A stretch of DNA of 64,000 nt, from positions 4,898,001 to 4,962,000 of the forward strand of contig NZ_CP034661.1 in the NCBI RefSeq assembly GCF_003971235.1. Reading direction: 5' to 3'. The first letter of the stretch is position 1; each line of letters starts with the position of its first letter. The position numbers were made by a program, and so were the translations under genes. The notes beneath the pieces are model-generated. The model saw nothing but the letters and a program-made list of their open reading frames with translations. It did not search any database and was not told the origin of the DNA. This DNA comes from Chryseobacterium aureum. Lineage in GTDB: Bacteria > Bacteroidota > Bacteroidia > Flavobacteriales > Weeksellaceae. Shown here in pieces: positions 17,552 to 25,929 of this stretch.

Positions 17552-18250
17552 ATGACTGCTGAAGAACTGAAATCAGGATATATATTTTTATTGGATAAGC
17601 CTTTGGACTGGACTTCCTTCCAGGCTGTCAATAAAATGAAATACAAGCTAAAAAGGGAATTTAACCTTCCCAAAAAATTTAAAATTGGACACGCCGGGAC
17701 TTTAGATCCAAGAGCTACAGGACTTTTGATTGTCTGCTGCGGGAAATTTACCAAGAAAATTCCTGAAATCCAGGATGCTCCCAAGGAGTACTGGACAGAG
17801 ATTAAAATTGGGATACAGACAGAATCTTATGATACTGAAAAACCAGAAATTCTTCCACAGGATATTTCCGATATTACTGAAGAACAGGTAAAAGAGGTTC
17901 TGGAAAAATTTGTGGGCGAAATTGAGCAGAAACCACCCGTTTATTCAGCCATTAAAATTGATGGAGAAAGAGCTTACAACCTTGCCAGGGCAGGAGAAGA
18001 AGTAGAAATGAAGGCCAGAAAAACAACGATCCATTATATCAAAGATGTTAAGATTGATTTTCCTTTGGTGAGTTTTACAGTAGGCTGTTCAAAAGGAACT
18101 TACATCAGAAGCCTTGCTCATGATATCGGGCAGGAATTAGGAGTGGGAGCTTATCTGACGCAATTAAGACGTACGAAAATTGGAGATTATGCTATTGAAA
18201 ATGCTACAGACCAATTTCTGAATAACGAGTACAGATTTGAAAGCCTATGA
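17552..18250 (+). CDS. truB: tRNA pseudouridine(55) synthase
   Basis: Isomerises U55 in the T-loop of tRNAs. The 232-residue protein carries the TruB start (FLLDKPLDWTS), the catalytic motif GHAGTLDPRATG with Asp52, the KPPVYSAIKIDG segment that contacts RNA, and CSKGTYIRSLAHDIG. It lacks a separate C-terminal PUA domain, giving a short form common in Bacteroidota. The stop overlaps the next start by 4 bp (ATGA), indicating translational coupling. Confidence 0.96.
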   Translation: MTAEELKSGYIFLLDKPLDWTSFQAVNKMKYKLKREFNLPKKFKIGHAGTLDPRATGLLIVCCGKFTKKIPEIQDAPKEYWTEIKIGIQTESYDTEKPEILPQDISDITEEQVKEVLEKFVGEIEQKPPVYSAIKIDGERAYNLARAGEEVEMKARKTTIHYIKDVKIDFPLVSFTVGCSKGTYIRSLAHDIGQELGVGAYLTQLRRTKIGDYAIENATDQFLNNEYRFESL

Positions 18251-18825
18251 AAATAAAATTATTCTTTTTCTTATTGACACTTTCTTTCTTTAAAGCGTTT
18301 TCTCAGGATTCGGAAACCGGAAAATCAAAAATGGATTTTTATTTTAATCCATCCCTGAATGCAGGATTTAATATCAATAAGAAAAATCAGACTAATAACT
18401 CGCAGTATTTGGAGAAAAGATCTTCACTTGGAAACCTTACTTATGGCATAACTGCAATAGGAGGATACAATTTTCTTCCTAACTTTGCAATAGGAACCGG
18501 AATTAAATACAGCTTTATACAGGATAATTATCATCTTATCTATTGGGTGATTCAGCCTAAAATTATTTTTTCTCCAGGCGAGAGACCCTTTTATATTGAT
18601 ATAAACTATGGAAAGCAACTGAACCGTTCTGCTGTCTCGAATACAGAATTTTGGGGTGGAAGATTGGGAATGCAGGTTTCCTATTCAAAAAGGCTGAGCC
18701 AGGAAGGAGGAATTGTCATTGAATCACATCAACTGAAAGAAGGAGCTGATGGCTTTTTTATAGGCTTAAGCTATGGAGTTACGATTTTCAGCAATAAAAA
18801 TTATACCGGTTACGGAAAGGACTAA
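18247..18825 (+). CDS. Small outer-membrane beta-barrel-like protein
   Basis: A 192-residue protein with a signal peptide ([14 protein letters not shown], cleavage near residue 20). The mature part alternates hydrophobic and polar residues and is rich in aromatic and glycine residues ([20 protein letters not shown]), as in small outer-membrane barrels. It is not a PorP/SprF protein as far as I can tell. It overlaps truB by 4 bp and the rluF start by 1 bp, so it is translated as part of that operon, though the link to RNA modification is not obvious. Confidence 0.75.
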   Translation: MKIKLFFFLLTLSFFKAFSQDSETGKSKMDFYFNPSLNAGFNINKKNQTNNSQYLEKRSSLGNLTYGITAIGGYNFLPNFAIGTGIKYSFIQDNYHLIYWVIQPKIIFSPGERPFYIDINYGKQLNRSAVSNTEFWGGRLGMQVSYSKRLSQEGGIVIESHQLKEGADGFFIGLSYGVTIFSNKNYTGYGKD

Positions 18826-19547
18826 TGGAAAAAACGCGTATCAATAAATATTTATCAGAAGCTGGATACTGTTCCAGAAGAGCAGCAGATAAGCTTTTGG
18901 AAGAAGGAAGAATAAAAATAAACGGAAAAATTCCTGAACTGGGAACCAAAGTTTCTGATGAAGACCTGGTAGAAGTAGACGGTAAACCAATACGAGAACC
19001 TCAGGAAAAACCAGTATATATTGCTTTCAATAAGCCGGTAGGAATTGTATGTACTACAGATACAAAACGCGAAAAAAATAATATTGTAGATTATATCAAT
19101 CATCCGAAAAGAATTTTCCCAATCGGTAGACTCGATAAGCCGAGTGAGGGGCTTATACTTCTTACAAGTGATGGTGATATCGTTAATAAAATTCTGAGAG
19201 CCCGTAATAATCACGAAAAAGAATACCTGGTTCGTGTAGATAAACCTATCACCCCTAGGTTTCTGGAAAAAATGAGAAATGGGGTTCCCATTTTGGATAC
19301 TGTAACCAAAAAATGTGAGGTGGAGAAGATTGATGATATGAATTTCAGAATTATTCTTACCCAGGGACTTAACAGACAGATCAGAAGAATGTGCGAATAT
19401 CTTGGATATGAGGTGAAAAAACTGAAGCGAATCCGTATCATGAATATCAAACTTGATCTCCCTATCGGTAAATGGAGAGACCTGACCGATGATGAAATGA
19501 ATATGCTGAAGACTTTGCTTACTGATTCAAGCAAAACAATAGATTAA
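18825..19547 (+). CDS. rluF: 23S rRNA pseudouridine synthase, RluF-like
   Basis: RsuA/RluB/E/F family enzyme. An S4 RNA-binding domain fills about residues 1-60 ([20 protein letters not shown]), followed by the catalytic domain with the motif [10 protein letters not shown] and Asp104. The phrases [24 protein letters not shown] and [18 protein letters not shown] match E. coli RluF closely, which modifies U2604 of 23S rRNA and U35 of tRNA-Tyr. Substrate assignment rests on that resemblance. It is the last gene of the uppP-truB run. Confidence 0.93.
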   Translation: MEKTRINKYLSEAGYCSRRAADKLLEEGRIKINGKIPELGTKVSDEDLVEVDGKPIREPQEKPVYIAFNKPVGIVCTTDTKREKNNIVDYINHPKRIFPIGRLDKPSEGLILLTSDGDIVNKILRARNNHEKEYLVRVDKPITPRFLEKMRNGVPILDTVTKKCEVEKIDDMNFRIILTQGLNRQIRRMCEYLGYEVKKLKRIRIMNIKLDLPIGKWRDLTDDEMNMLKTLLTDSSKTID

Positions 19548-19710
19548 ACAATCATTTTTTAACATGTCCACTTTGATTCTTCTCTGTAATAATTGCAGAT
19601 AGGAGTAGATGTACTGATTTAATTATTTTTCACACTTTAGTGTAATATTTTTTTATTTTTCACAGGAAATGTATTATATTTAGAATAACAATACTTATAA
19701 CCTGGAAATC

Positions 19711-20931
19711 ATGAAAATTAAATTAAATTCAGTTGTTTTATTGGTTTTTTTAGCAGTATCAGCCGGTTGTCTAAATGATCATCACAATCAGGATCATCCA
19801 CATGATTCTTCTTTTTACATAGATTACAGAAGTTTAAAAGGATTACCGGACGGAATTGCCGTTATAGAACTCGATCCTGAAGCCCCCAACTTTGGAAATA
19901 TCAGCAGTAAGCTTGAATTGGGTATTGGTGTATTGCCACACCATATTTACTACAATCAGAATGCAAAAAAAATGTTCACCACAGCTTTGGGAGGCAGCTA
20001 TCTTTATGAAATAACCACAGGGAAAGATTCAAATGGACAACCCAAATTAGTCAGTGCAGCTCCTATTGATACCGGTGAAAATACCGTAGGAGAAAATTTA
20101 TTTTTCACCAATGACGGAAGATATTTTATGACCTTTATGGGTGGGGCAGGAGGCCCGAAAGATGGAAGTATTGGCGTTTTTAATGCTAATAATAAGCTCA
20201 TCAAAACTATTAAGGCCCCCATTCAGACAAATCCCAATCAGTTTATAATGTATCCACACGGTATTTCAGTGAATGAAGAAAAAGGATTAATGATGGTGAC
20301 TTCCACTATTCACCCGGATCTGACGACCGGAATGGGAAATACCTGTACTTTATTGGATTTGAATACTTATGAAATAAAGGAAACTTATCAGGTTGCGGAC
20401 TCACCGGCAGATATGTCTGCTCCAGTTGAGGTTCTATTACTTCGCGGAAAATTTCCACAGTATGCGCTTGCTACAACGATGCTTGGAGGTGATATCTGGA
20501 TGGCTCCATACAATGCTGCAACCAAAAAATATGATGCTTTTACCAAAGTATTTGACGGAAGCATGTACGGACTGGGATGGACGCTCGAAATGTATATTGA
20601 TGATTCAAACAAACTTTATGTAAGTTTTGCCGATCCTGGAAAAGTGCTTGTCTTTGATATTAACAATCTTCCCCAACTGAAACTTGTAAAGACTTTTGAT
20701 GCGGATAAAGGAGCTCATCATATGGCTTTCTTTAAAACCAAATCAGGAAAAGAGGTAGTAGCAGTACAAAATAATTTATTAGATATTCCTAATCTGAATT
20801 CCGGGACCATTACTATAATTGATATCAATACAGGAAAAAAACTAGGAACAGTGGATCTGCGTAATAAATATGGAATATTGCCGGAGTCAATTGAAGGAAC
20901 AAATGGTCCCAGCAATTATATGCATCATTAA
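19711..20931 (+). CDS. Beta-propeller lipoprotein, possibly selenium-binding-protein-like
   Basis: The 406-residue protein has a lipoprotein signal (AVSAGC, lipidated Cys20), then a His/Asp-rich linker (DHHNQDHPHD) and a repeating beta-rich body typical of a beta-propeller. Phrases such as LELGIGVLPHHIYYN and TTALGGSYLYEIT recall the SBP56/methanethiol oxidase superfamily, but I cannot confirm its metal-ligand pattern. The His-rich N-terminus could bind metal. It has its own transcription unit and sits just before the IS630 element. Function uncertain. Confidence 0.7.
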   Translation: MKIKLNSVVLLVFLAVSAGCLNDHHNQDHPHDSSFYIDYRSLKGLPDGIAVIELDPEAPNFGNISSKLELGIGVLPHHIYYNQNAKKMFTTALGGSYLYEITTGKDSNGQPKLVSAAPIDTGENTVGENLFFTNDGRYFMTFMGGAGGPKDGSIGVFNANNKLIKTIKAPIQTNPNQFIMYPHGISVNEEKGLMMVTSTIHPDLTTGMGNTCTLLDLNTYEIKETYQVADSPADMSAPVEVLLLRGKFPQYALATTMLGGDIWMAPYNAATKKYDAFTKVFDGSMYGLGWTLEMYIDDSNKLYVSFADPGKVLVFDINNLPQLKLVKTFDADKGAHHMAFFKTKSGKEVVAVQNNLLDIPNLNSGTITIIDINTGKKLGTVDLRNKYGILPESIEGTNGPSNYMHH

Positions 20932-21013
20932 CTTTGCAATAACCTTTAACCAATAAAGAATTTCAAAAAAGGATAAACACTTTTAAACTTTTCTTAGTAG
21001 TTTCTCTATGTTA

Positions 21014-21040
21014 AGTACCCGTCATTAATTATTCATCATT
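21014..21040 (+). repeat. IS630 left terminal inverted repeat
   Basis: 27 bp beginning AGTACCC and ending ATTCATCATT. About 20 of 27 positions match the complement of the right end. A TA precedes it. Confidence 0.85.
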
Positions 21041-21058
21041 CTTTTATAACTTTAATGG

Positions 21059-21499
21059 ATGAAATTTATATATGTTTGTGAAGGAGAGCTTGAAACCCTT
21101 AAAATGATGTCAAGTCATCATCAAAACTCGTTTGTTCGGGAACGTGCCCAAGCAGTGATCATGAATCATAATGGTATTAAATCACAACAAATTGCAGAGG
21201 TTTTATCAGTGAAAGTAAGGGCAGTTTATTCATGGCTAAAATCATATCAGGAATACGGATTCATAGGACTTTACACAAAAAAAGGACAAGGAAGGAAAAG
21301 TATTTTTTTCACCCTTGGTTCAGAAGACCAAAAGCGTATTTTGGATAAAATAGATCAGGGTGATTCGGTGAAAGAAACCACATGTTTTATCAATGAAAAT
21401 TTTTCTGAAAATGTTAGTGAAAGAATGCTGAAAACCTTTCTAAAAAAAAGGGTATATATGGAAAAGAATAAGATGTTGTCTCAAGCCTCTTCAAAATAA
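21059..21499 (+). CDS. IS630 transposase, N-terminal helix-turn-helix part
   Basis: Encodes the DNA-binding half (146 residues as read in frame). The HTH region GIKSQQIAEVLSVKVRAVYSW lies around residues 40-60, followed by a winged-type segment with KKGQGRKS. At 21442-21449 the frame meets eight consecutive A residues; after this point the frame diverges from the family and soon ends at 21499. A one-base change of register at the A8 run joins it to the DDE half, which would make one transposase of about 330 residues. Confidence 0.85.
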   Translation: MKFIYVCEGELETLKMMSSHHQNSFVRERAQAVIMNHNGIKSQQIAEVLSVKVRAVYSWLKSYQEYGFIGLYTKKGQGRKSIFFTLGSEDQKRILDKIDQGDSVKETTCFINENFSENVSERMLKTFLKKRVYMEKNKMLSQASSK

Positions 21500-22058
21500 G
21501 GAAGAATACCTGCTGAAAGCAGAACAGCTAAAGAATCTAATGTGTCTCTCGAAAGAAGGTTATTTGGATCTATATTTCGCTGATGAGAGCGGCTTTTCTT
21601 TAACTCCTTCCATTTCCTACCATTGGCAACAGAAAAACGAAAATGTGAAAATTGTTCCGAAACACAGTAAAAGAATCAATGTTTTTGGGATAATCTCGCA
21701 GGATAATAACCTATTCCAACGTCATCATAAGGGAAAAATTACTTCTGATTTTGTTATTGGTGCAATTGATGAGTTTTCAGACACCACTATAAAGAAGACT
21801 GTTATTTGTTTGGATAATGCACGGATCCATCATTCTAAGGAGTTTCAGGCACAGATTGCAAGATGGAAGGAGTTGGATATTGAGATTTTTTATCTCCCAA
21901 AATACAGCCCACATCTAAATTCTATTGAGGTTCTTTGGAGAAAAATAAAGTATGAATGGCTTCGTGCAAGGGATTATCTCTCTGAAGAAACACTTGAAAA
22001 AGCATTGGACAGGATCTTTTCAGAGTTTGGAAATACATACACCATAAAATTTAATTAA
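21444..22058 (+). CDS. IS630 transposase, DDE catalytic part (frameshifted)
   Basis: Continues the transposase in the +1 frame; the frame opens at 21444 just inside the A8 run, and its first ATG is at 21540. It contains the RNase H-like catalytic triad: Asp in YFADESGF, Asp in VICLDNARIHH, and Glu in HLNSIEVLWRKIK. Production of full-length enzyme needs +1 (or -2) slippage at the A8 run, by transcriptional or translational slippage, or the copy carries a single-base insertion. Several IS630 members are expressed through frameshifting. Confidence 0.85.
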   Translation, partial: KKGYIWKRIRCCLKPLQNKEEYLLKAEQLKNLMCLSKEGYLDLYFADESGFSLTPSISYHWQQKNENVKIVPKHSKRINVFGIISQDNNLFQRHHKGKITSDFVIGAIDEFSDTTIKKTVICLDNARIHHSKEFQAQIARWKELDIEIFYLPKYSPHLNSIEVLWRKIKYEWLRARDYLSEETLEKALDRIFSEFGNTYTIKFN

Positions 22059-22059
22059 A

Positions 22060-22086
22060 AATGATGAATAATTTAGGGAAGGCACT
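22060..22086 (+). repeat. IS630 right terminal inverted repeat
   Basis: 27 bp beginning AATGATGAAT and ending AAGGCACT, complementary to the left end. The following TA is the target duplication. Confidence 0.85.
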
Positions 22087-23348
22087 TATTTAATATAGAG
22101 TCTCATTCTTTCTTCATACTCAGGCTTTAGTTTTAAAAGTTTCCATATTTTTTTATCATCTGGATTACTGATTCTGTAGAAAATGATTTTGTCTGCAGAA
22201 TATTTGAAATAGGGATGATTTTTGAGCCAGTCTTCCGGAGCATCTGCCAAAGAATATTTAGGAACATTGGAAGTATTAAGCGGTGCTGTAGAAATTAATT
22301 TTTGAACAAGATCCTGATCGATATTGTAAGTGCTTAAAATCTGCTGTTTATTCATGAAACCTCCCAGCTTCTTTCTAAACCCGATTATTGATCCGGCACT
22401 TTTTTCATCCAGACCAAATTCAATCAGCTGCCTGAATGTAATTGTATTCAGATCCGTTTTCGAAAAATCTGTATTTTCCTGTTGTTTTTCCTGAATGTTA
22501 ATGTAAGGTTTTATTTCCTGGAATTTCTCAGAGGAAATCACAAAACATTTTTCGAGATCTTCCGGACTTTTAAAACTTCCCCGCAAATTTTTATCCCGGT
22601 AATTGACGATGGTGAGACTCTGTTTCTCTGAGAAACCTAAAGTTTTCCATCCTTCAATATCAAGTTGATTCGGATCAAAAGCATGATATTGAATTTGGGT
22701 TTTAACCGCATTGTTTTTTGCAAAATTTCTGAAATTTTCAGGCGTTTTTTCCGGTAATACCAGATAAGGTCGAAGCTTACTGTAATTTTCCGGTGAAATA
22801 ATAAAGCATTCTCTAAATTTCTCTTTACTGATAAAGCTTCCACCAAGATAATTCTTATATTTTATAATAGCTTCGGCCTGGCGTTCACTGAATCCCATTC
22901 TGAGCCAATCGTTGGCCGAAAACTCATCAGGATTGAATCTTCCTGTGATGGAAAGTTCTTTTTTACTGGTGTTGCGGTATTCTTTAGATCTTCCTCCTTC
23001 AGCTATTTCCGGAAGTAATATAAAAGAGGCCAATTCACTGAATTTTTCTTCAGAAATAGCATAGCATTTTTTCAATTGCTCCTTACTGGTAAATTTTCCA
23101 CCCAATATATCTTTGTACTTAAGAATGGTAATACTCTGTTTCTCCGAAAATCCCAGTTTTATCCATTGCTCTTTATCCAAAGCATTGGGATCAAAATCTG
23201 ATACATCAGCAATCGCTGTAGAAGCTGAAATAAACTTTACATCAGGAAAAGGTTCTTTTGCCCGGCTTGTATACTTCTGATAGGCGAATAGTATAGTCAG
23301 CAATGCGACCATAAATGCCAGTTTCCGGTAATCGTTTTTTCTCATCAT
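22086..23348 (-). CDS. Membrane-anchored protein with tandem helix-hairpin-helix repeats
   Basis: A 420-residue protein with one N-terminal membrane segment (about residues 10-26) and four tandem repeats of about 75-90 residues. Each contains a phrase like GFSEKQSITILKYKD followed by LGG.F.SKE.L..C..IS, the ComEA-type helix-hairpin-helix pattern. A degenerate fifth unit closes the protein. Such domains usually bind DNA backbone or mediate protein contacts; the membrane anchor would place them outside the cytoplasm, as for ComEA, but a competence role is only a guess. The IS630 element lies exactly at its stop codon without changing it. Confidence 0.82.
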   Translation of the reverse strand: MMRKNDYRKLAFMVALLTILFAYQKYTSRAKEPFPDVKFISASTAIADVSDFDPNALDKEQWIKLGFSEKQSITILKYKDILGGKFTSKEQLKKCYAISEEKFSELASFILLPEIAEGGRSKEYRNTSKKELSITGRFNPDEFSANDWLRMGFSERQAEAIIKYKNYLGGSFISKEKFRECFIISPENYSKLRPYLVLPEKTPENFRNFAKNNAVKTQIQYHAFDPNQLDIEGWKTLGFSEKQSLTIVNYRDKNLRGSFKSPEDLEKCFVISSEKFQEIKPYINIQEKQQENTDFSKTDLNTITFRQLIEFGLDEKSAGSIIGFRKKLGGFMNKQQILSTYNIDQDLVQKLISTAPLNTSNVPKYSLADAPEDWLKNHPYFKYSADKIIFYRISNPDDKKIWKLLKLKPEYEERMRLYIK

Positions 23349-23583
23349 TTGGTAAACATATTAATAAAAGCAATGCATGGCAATAGCTGAGAATGAATTG
23401 ATTAATGATTTGTTTTAAAATTATCAGTTATGATTTAAAACGTAATATAAAAATTCTCTTTTCCGTGATGTAATTTCTTGTTTGAGAAAGGAATAGGCTC
23501 ATTGTATGTTCTCTGGTTTTTATTTTTAATACGACAGGTTTTGTCGTTGTTATGAAATAATTTTACATCGTGGAGGAATTGAA

Positions 23584-23939
23584 ATGATTACAGCAAGGGC
23601 AATGGACCCTCAGGCTTTCTCATTGGAAAATAAAATAGTTACCCTCTTCCAGCCAAAACTCCCGATTTACAGTTTTTTTCAACTTCTGAAGAATTTTATG
23701 ATTATCAGAAAAATCAATACATTTACCAATATAAGATCACTTAGGAAATGTAAGAGTGAGCTTTGGAAGAAACAGCACAGGTGTTCTTGAAAAGACAGGT
23801 GCTAATGATTATTATCCTTTTGGGATGAAACACCTGAAAACGGGTAATGCTTTATTTGGTCAGGGAACTTATAAAAATTATAAGTACAAGGGGAAGGAAT
23901 TACGGGAAAGTGGTATGTTCCAGTTTGGGATGTGCCTAA
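23584..23939 (+). pseudogene. Decayed RHS-repeat core fragment
   Basis: The sequence reads through three frames as the end of an RHS repeat-associated core: AMDPQAFSLEN (frame at 23584), then KTPDLQFFSTSEEFYDYQKN, then from about 23735 DHLGNVRVSFGRNS, DYYPFGMKHLKTGN and YKYKGKELRESGMFQFG. The last change is explained by loss of one G in the codon for Asp before HLGNVRVSF. Nothing resembling the long upstream RHS repeats is present, so this is an orphan 3' remnant, not a working gene. Confidence 0.8.
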
Positions 23940-24069
23940 AAATAATTTTATGTTTCAAGGTAATATGAAAGTATCAGATCTAACCGTTGAACAATTACAA
24001 AGAATAAATAGATTATATAAAGCAGGCAAATTGAATAAAAAAGAAAGTAATCCCGCATATGAGAAATGA
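23902..24069 (+). pseudogene. Possible remnant of an RHS C-terminal tip
   Basis: In the frame ending at the TGA 24067-24069 a coding-like stretch of about 55 residues begins around TGKWYVPVWDVPKNNFMF and ends KAGKLNKKESNPAYEK. It directly follows the decayed RHS core, where polymorphic-toxin tips sit, and its stop overlaps the ATG of the next gene by 4 bp (ATGA). I see no known toxin fold. Calling it a toxin tip is inference from position. Confidence 0.4.
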
Positions 24070-24464
24070 AAAAATTAGCTTATTTAATAGTACTTATTAT
24101 TCTTTCTTGTAAAGAAAATAAAAATATTCCTTTAGCAGAAAAACAGATTAATAATTTAGCTGTAGAAATACCTACGGAAAGATTTTATATAGAATTAATT
24201 GATTATTACCCAGCTTTAGATAGTGCTCAATCAAATTTTTATATAATAAAAAATATTCATAATAATGACACAATGTATGTGTTAAATAATCTGCCAATAT
24301 ATGATTTTATTAAAAACTATAAAGGTATTGATAATACTACAATAACTTTAGAGAAAGGGAACTTTAGAGAAAGCAAAGAAAATTATATTGTTAAAATTCC
24401 CACAGAATATAATATAGATCATAAAAAAATTTATTTAGGACAACTTATAAATTTAGTTGATTAA
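24066..24464 (+). CDS. Small lipoprotein, candidate orphan immunity protein
   Basis: A 132-residue protein with a lipoprotein signal (LIVLIILSC, Cys15). The mature part is acidic and rich in Asn, Ile and Tyr, with no motif I recognise. The start overlaps the stop of the RHS tip remnant by 4 bp. Polymorphic-toxin immunity genes normally follow the tip immediately, and lipoprotein immunity proteins occur for periplasm-acting toxins. The region is more AT-rich than the neighbouring housekeeping genes, which fits transfer. Function inferred only from position. Confidence 0.6.
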   Translation: MKKLAYLIVLIILSCKENKNIPLAEKQINNLAVEIPTERFYIELIDYYPALDSAQSNFYIIKNIHNNDTMYVLNNLPIYDFIKNYKGIDNTTITLEKGNFRESKENYIVKIPTEYNIDHKKIYLGQLINLVD

Positions 24465-24536
24465 ATATTTTTATACATAAAGAAAAAAATATGGCTTCAA
24501 CCGCGAGCAAGAGTTTCGCTTCACTCATATCCAAAA

Positions 24537-24582
24537 ATACAAGATAAAAACCACCGCCAGGACAGTGGTTTTTATCTTGTAT
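24537..24582. terminator. Strong hairpin, probable bidirectional terminator
   Basis: A perfect 18-bp stem (24537-24554 with 24565-24582) contains A-rich and T-rich runs on either side of a GTGG/CCAC core, with a 10-nt loop. It lies 72 bp after the lipoprotein gene and abuts the remnant at 24586. Confidence 0.75.
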
Positions 24583-24585
24583 GTC

Positions 24586-24654
24586 TTACTTATCAGGCAA
24601 TTTTTCCAACCTGCTCATCATTTCATCCTTTTCCTTCAGCATACGTTCTACAAT
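24586..24654 (-). pseudogene. C-terminal remnant, probably of a small HTH regulator
   Basis: The minus strand reads IVERMLKEKDEMMSRLEKLPDK and a stop, a helical tail of the sort that ends many short XRE-type regulators in this group. An in-frame stop lies immediately upstream and no HTH domain remains. The gap from here to 24874 holds nothing else I can identify. Confidence 0.35.
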
Positions 24655-24874
24655 TTAATAGCTGATATTTTTTTAAAATGAGTTGTTATTTTATATTTGC
24701 GGATCAAAAACGATTAGTTCAATGCGGGCGCTGTAAACTTAATTTTCTACTCTTTTAAAAAGCAGATAAAAAATCTTCTTTTTAGTAAAGGGTATTCCAA
24801 TAACGATACTTTGCTGTCAATTGTCATCGGTTTGGATAACAGCCATTTATGGAAAATGTCAAAAAACAGATAAT

Positions 24875-25246
24875 ATGAATATAGCTTTACAGATAATACT
24901 CCTTGTCATCATTTTTTCAACTTCAGTATCCTTAATGTTAGGAAAAAATATAGGGTCATCTAAAAGATTCAGGATAAGCTGGGGGGTCGCGTTGATAGAT
25001 CTTTTAGTGATCCTGGTCTTTTTTGAGCTAAAGCAATCTATTCTCCTTTATATCACATTTACAACAGTAATCGTAATCTTTACACTCGGATTAAGGAATC
25101 TTGTAAATAATTATAATAAAAATTCATTAAGTCCGAATGATTTTAGACAAAGATTCGCAAATTTTTTTGCTTATTTTTTACTTTTCTTTTTGATGATGCT
25201 TACAGTGGGTGTTTTGAAAAATATTGTATATGATTCTCCCTTATAA
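24875..25246 (+). CDS. Hypothetical four-helix membrane protein
   Basis: A 123-residue protein with four predicted membrane helices (about 3-20, 32-50, 54-72 and 97-117) and a short charged loop near residues 75-95 (NNYNKNSLSPNDFRQRF). The frame runs further upstream, but the ATG at 24875 directly precedes the first hydrophobic segment and is the best start. Family not recognised. It stands alone between the RHS remnant and merR. Confidence 0.6.
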   Translation: MNIALQIILLVIIFSTSVSLMLGKNIGSSKRFRISWGVALIDLLVILVFFELKQSILLYITFTTVIVIFTLGLRNLVNNYNKNSLSPNDFRQRFANFFAYFLLFFLMMLTVGVLKNIVYDSPL

Positions 25247-25343
25247 TCATTGTTGTTTTCCTATTGGGATCGTAATGTATTACCTCTCATCAACGTTAGC
25301 AATCATGGTTTCAATTATAGTGTGTTATTTAATATAAAGTCAA

Positions 25344-25387
25344 AATAAAAACCTCCGGTACAATTCATTGCACCGGAGGTTTTTATT
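25344..25387. terminator. Bidirectional terminator
   Basis: A long stem, AATAAAAACCTCCGGTACAAT paired with its near-complement (one mismatch), has a 2-nt loop. A-rich and T-rich flanks allow it to serve both the membrane gene and merR, which converge here. Confidence 0.85.
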
Positions 25388-25400
25388 ATTTTCAAAGAAA

Positions 25401-25745
25401 TTATTCACTATCCCTTTCTCCTAGAGATTCTTTCAGCTTGATGAGTTCAGCTTTTACAAATTCCAGACGGTCGATGAGGGTGATGGTTTCGGAAATTTTA
25501 CTGTTGGTGGTCAGGGCGATACGAGCACCGTCCAGCGTGTATCCCTTTTCTTTTACCAGGTGGTAGATCATCTGAAGGTTTTTGATGTCTTCAGGAGTGA
25601 AATATCGGTTCCCTTTTCTGTTTTTTTTAGGTTTGATGATAGGGAATTCCTGTTCCCAGTAACGTATTAATGAAGTGTTTACATCGAATGCTTTGGCTAC
25701 TTCTCCTATAGAATAATACAGTTTATCAGGTAAATTTATTTTCAT
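25401..25745 (-). CDS. MerR family transcriptional regulator
   Basis: A 114-residue DNA-binding protein. The HTH YYSIGEVAKAFDVNTSLIRYW occupies about residues 9-29, followed by the MerR wing (NRKGNRYFTPEDIKNLQMIYHLVKE) and a short dimerisation helix. There is no C-terminal cysteine cluster or drug-binding domain, so it is the short form conserved in Flavobacteriia whose effector is unknown. The frame extends upstream to 25766, but the ATG at 25745 matches the usual N-terminus. Confidence 0.9.
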   Translation of the reverse strand: MKINLPDKLYYSIGEVAKAFDVNTSLIRYWEQEFPIIKPKKNRKGNRYFTPEDIKNLQMIYHLVKEKGYTLDGARIALTTNSKISETITLIDRLEFVKAELIKLKESLGERDSE

Positions 25746-25929
25746 TTTACGGCTCCTAAACCTCAAAGATAAAAATTTTTTAAAGTTGTAGCCAAATATA
25801 TTGTAAAAAGTACTCTATGACTTTCATCCTAAAAGAGGGGTGAATTTTATTCATAAATAAGTGATAAAAAATTAAAAATAAGTCTGATTTTTTAATATCT
25901 TAGACACAATTAAACCAAATTACAATGAT

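Larger units (their letters stand above)
21014..22086 (+). mobile_element. IS630-family insertion sequence (about 1073 bp, complete)
   Basis: Imperfect 27-bp terminal inverted repeats (21014-21040 and 22060-22086; the inner 13 bases, ATTATTCATCATT, are identical) bracket a two-part transposase. Both ends are flanked by TA (21012-21013 and 22087-22088), the target duplication typical of IS630/Tc1-mariner elements. The transposase is split between two frames at an A8 run. Structure is otherwise intact, suggesting a recent or still active copy. Confidence 0.9.

Noticed and set aside
23584-23790. Intact small gene at the start of the RHS fragment
   Set aside because: RHS homology moves to another frame midway, and the rest of this frame is low-complexity out-of-frame translation.
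21014-25250. Genomic island or prophage
   Set aside because: The region holds one IS, an RHS remnant and a few unknown genes, but no integrase, tRNA target, phage structural gene or flanking direct repeats.
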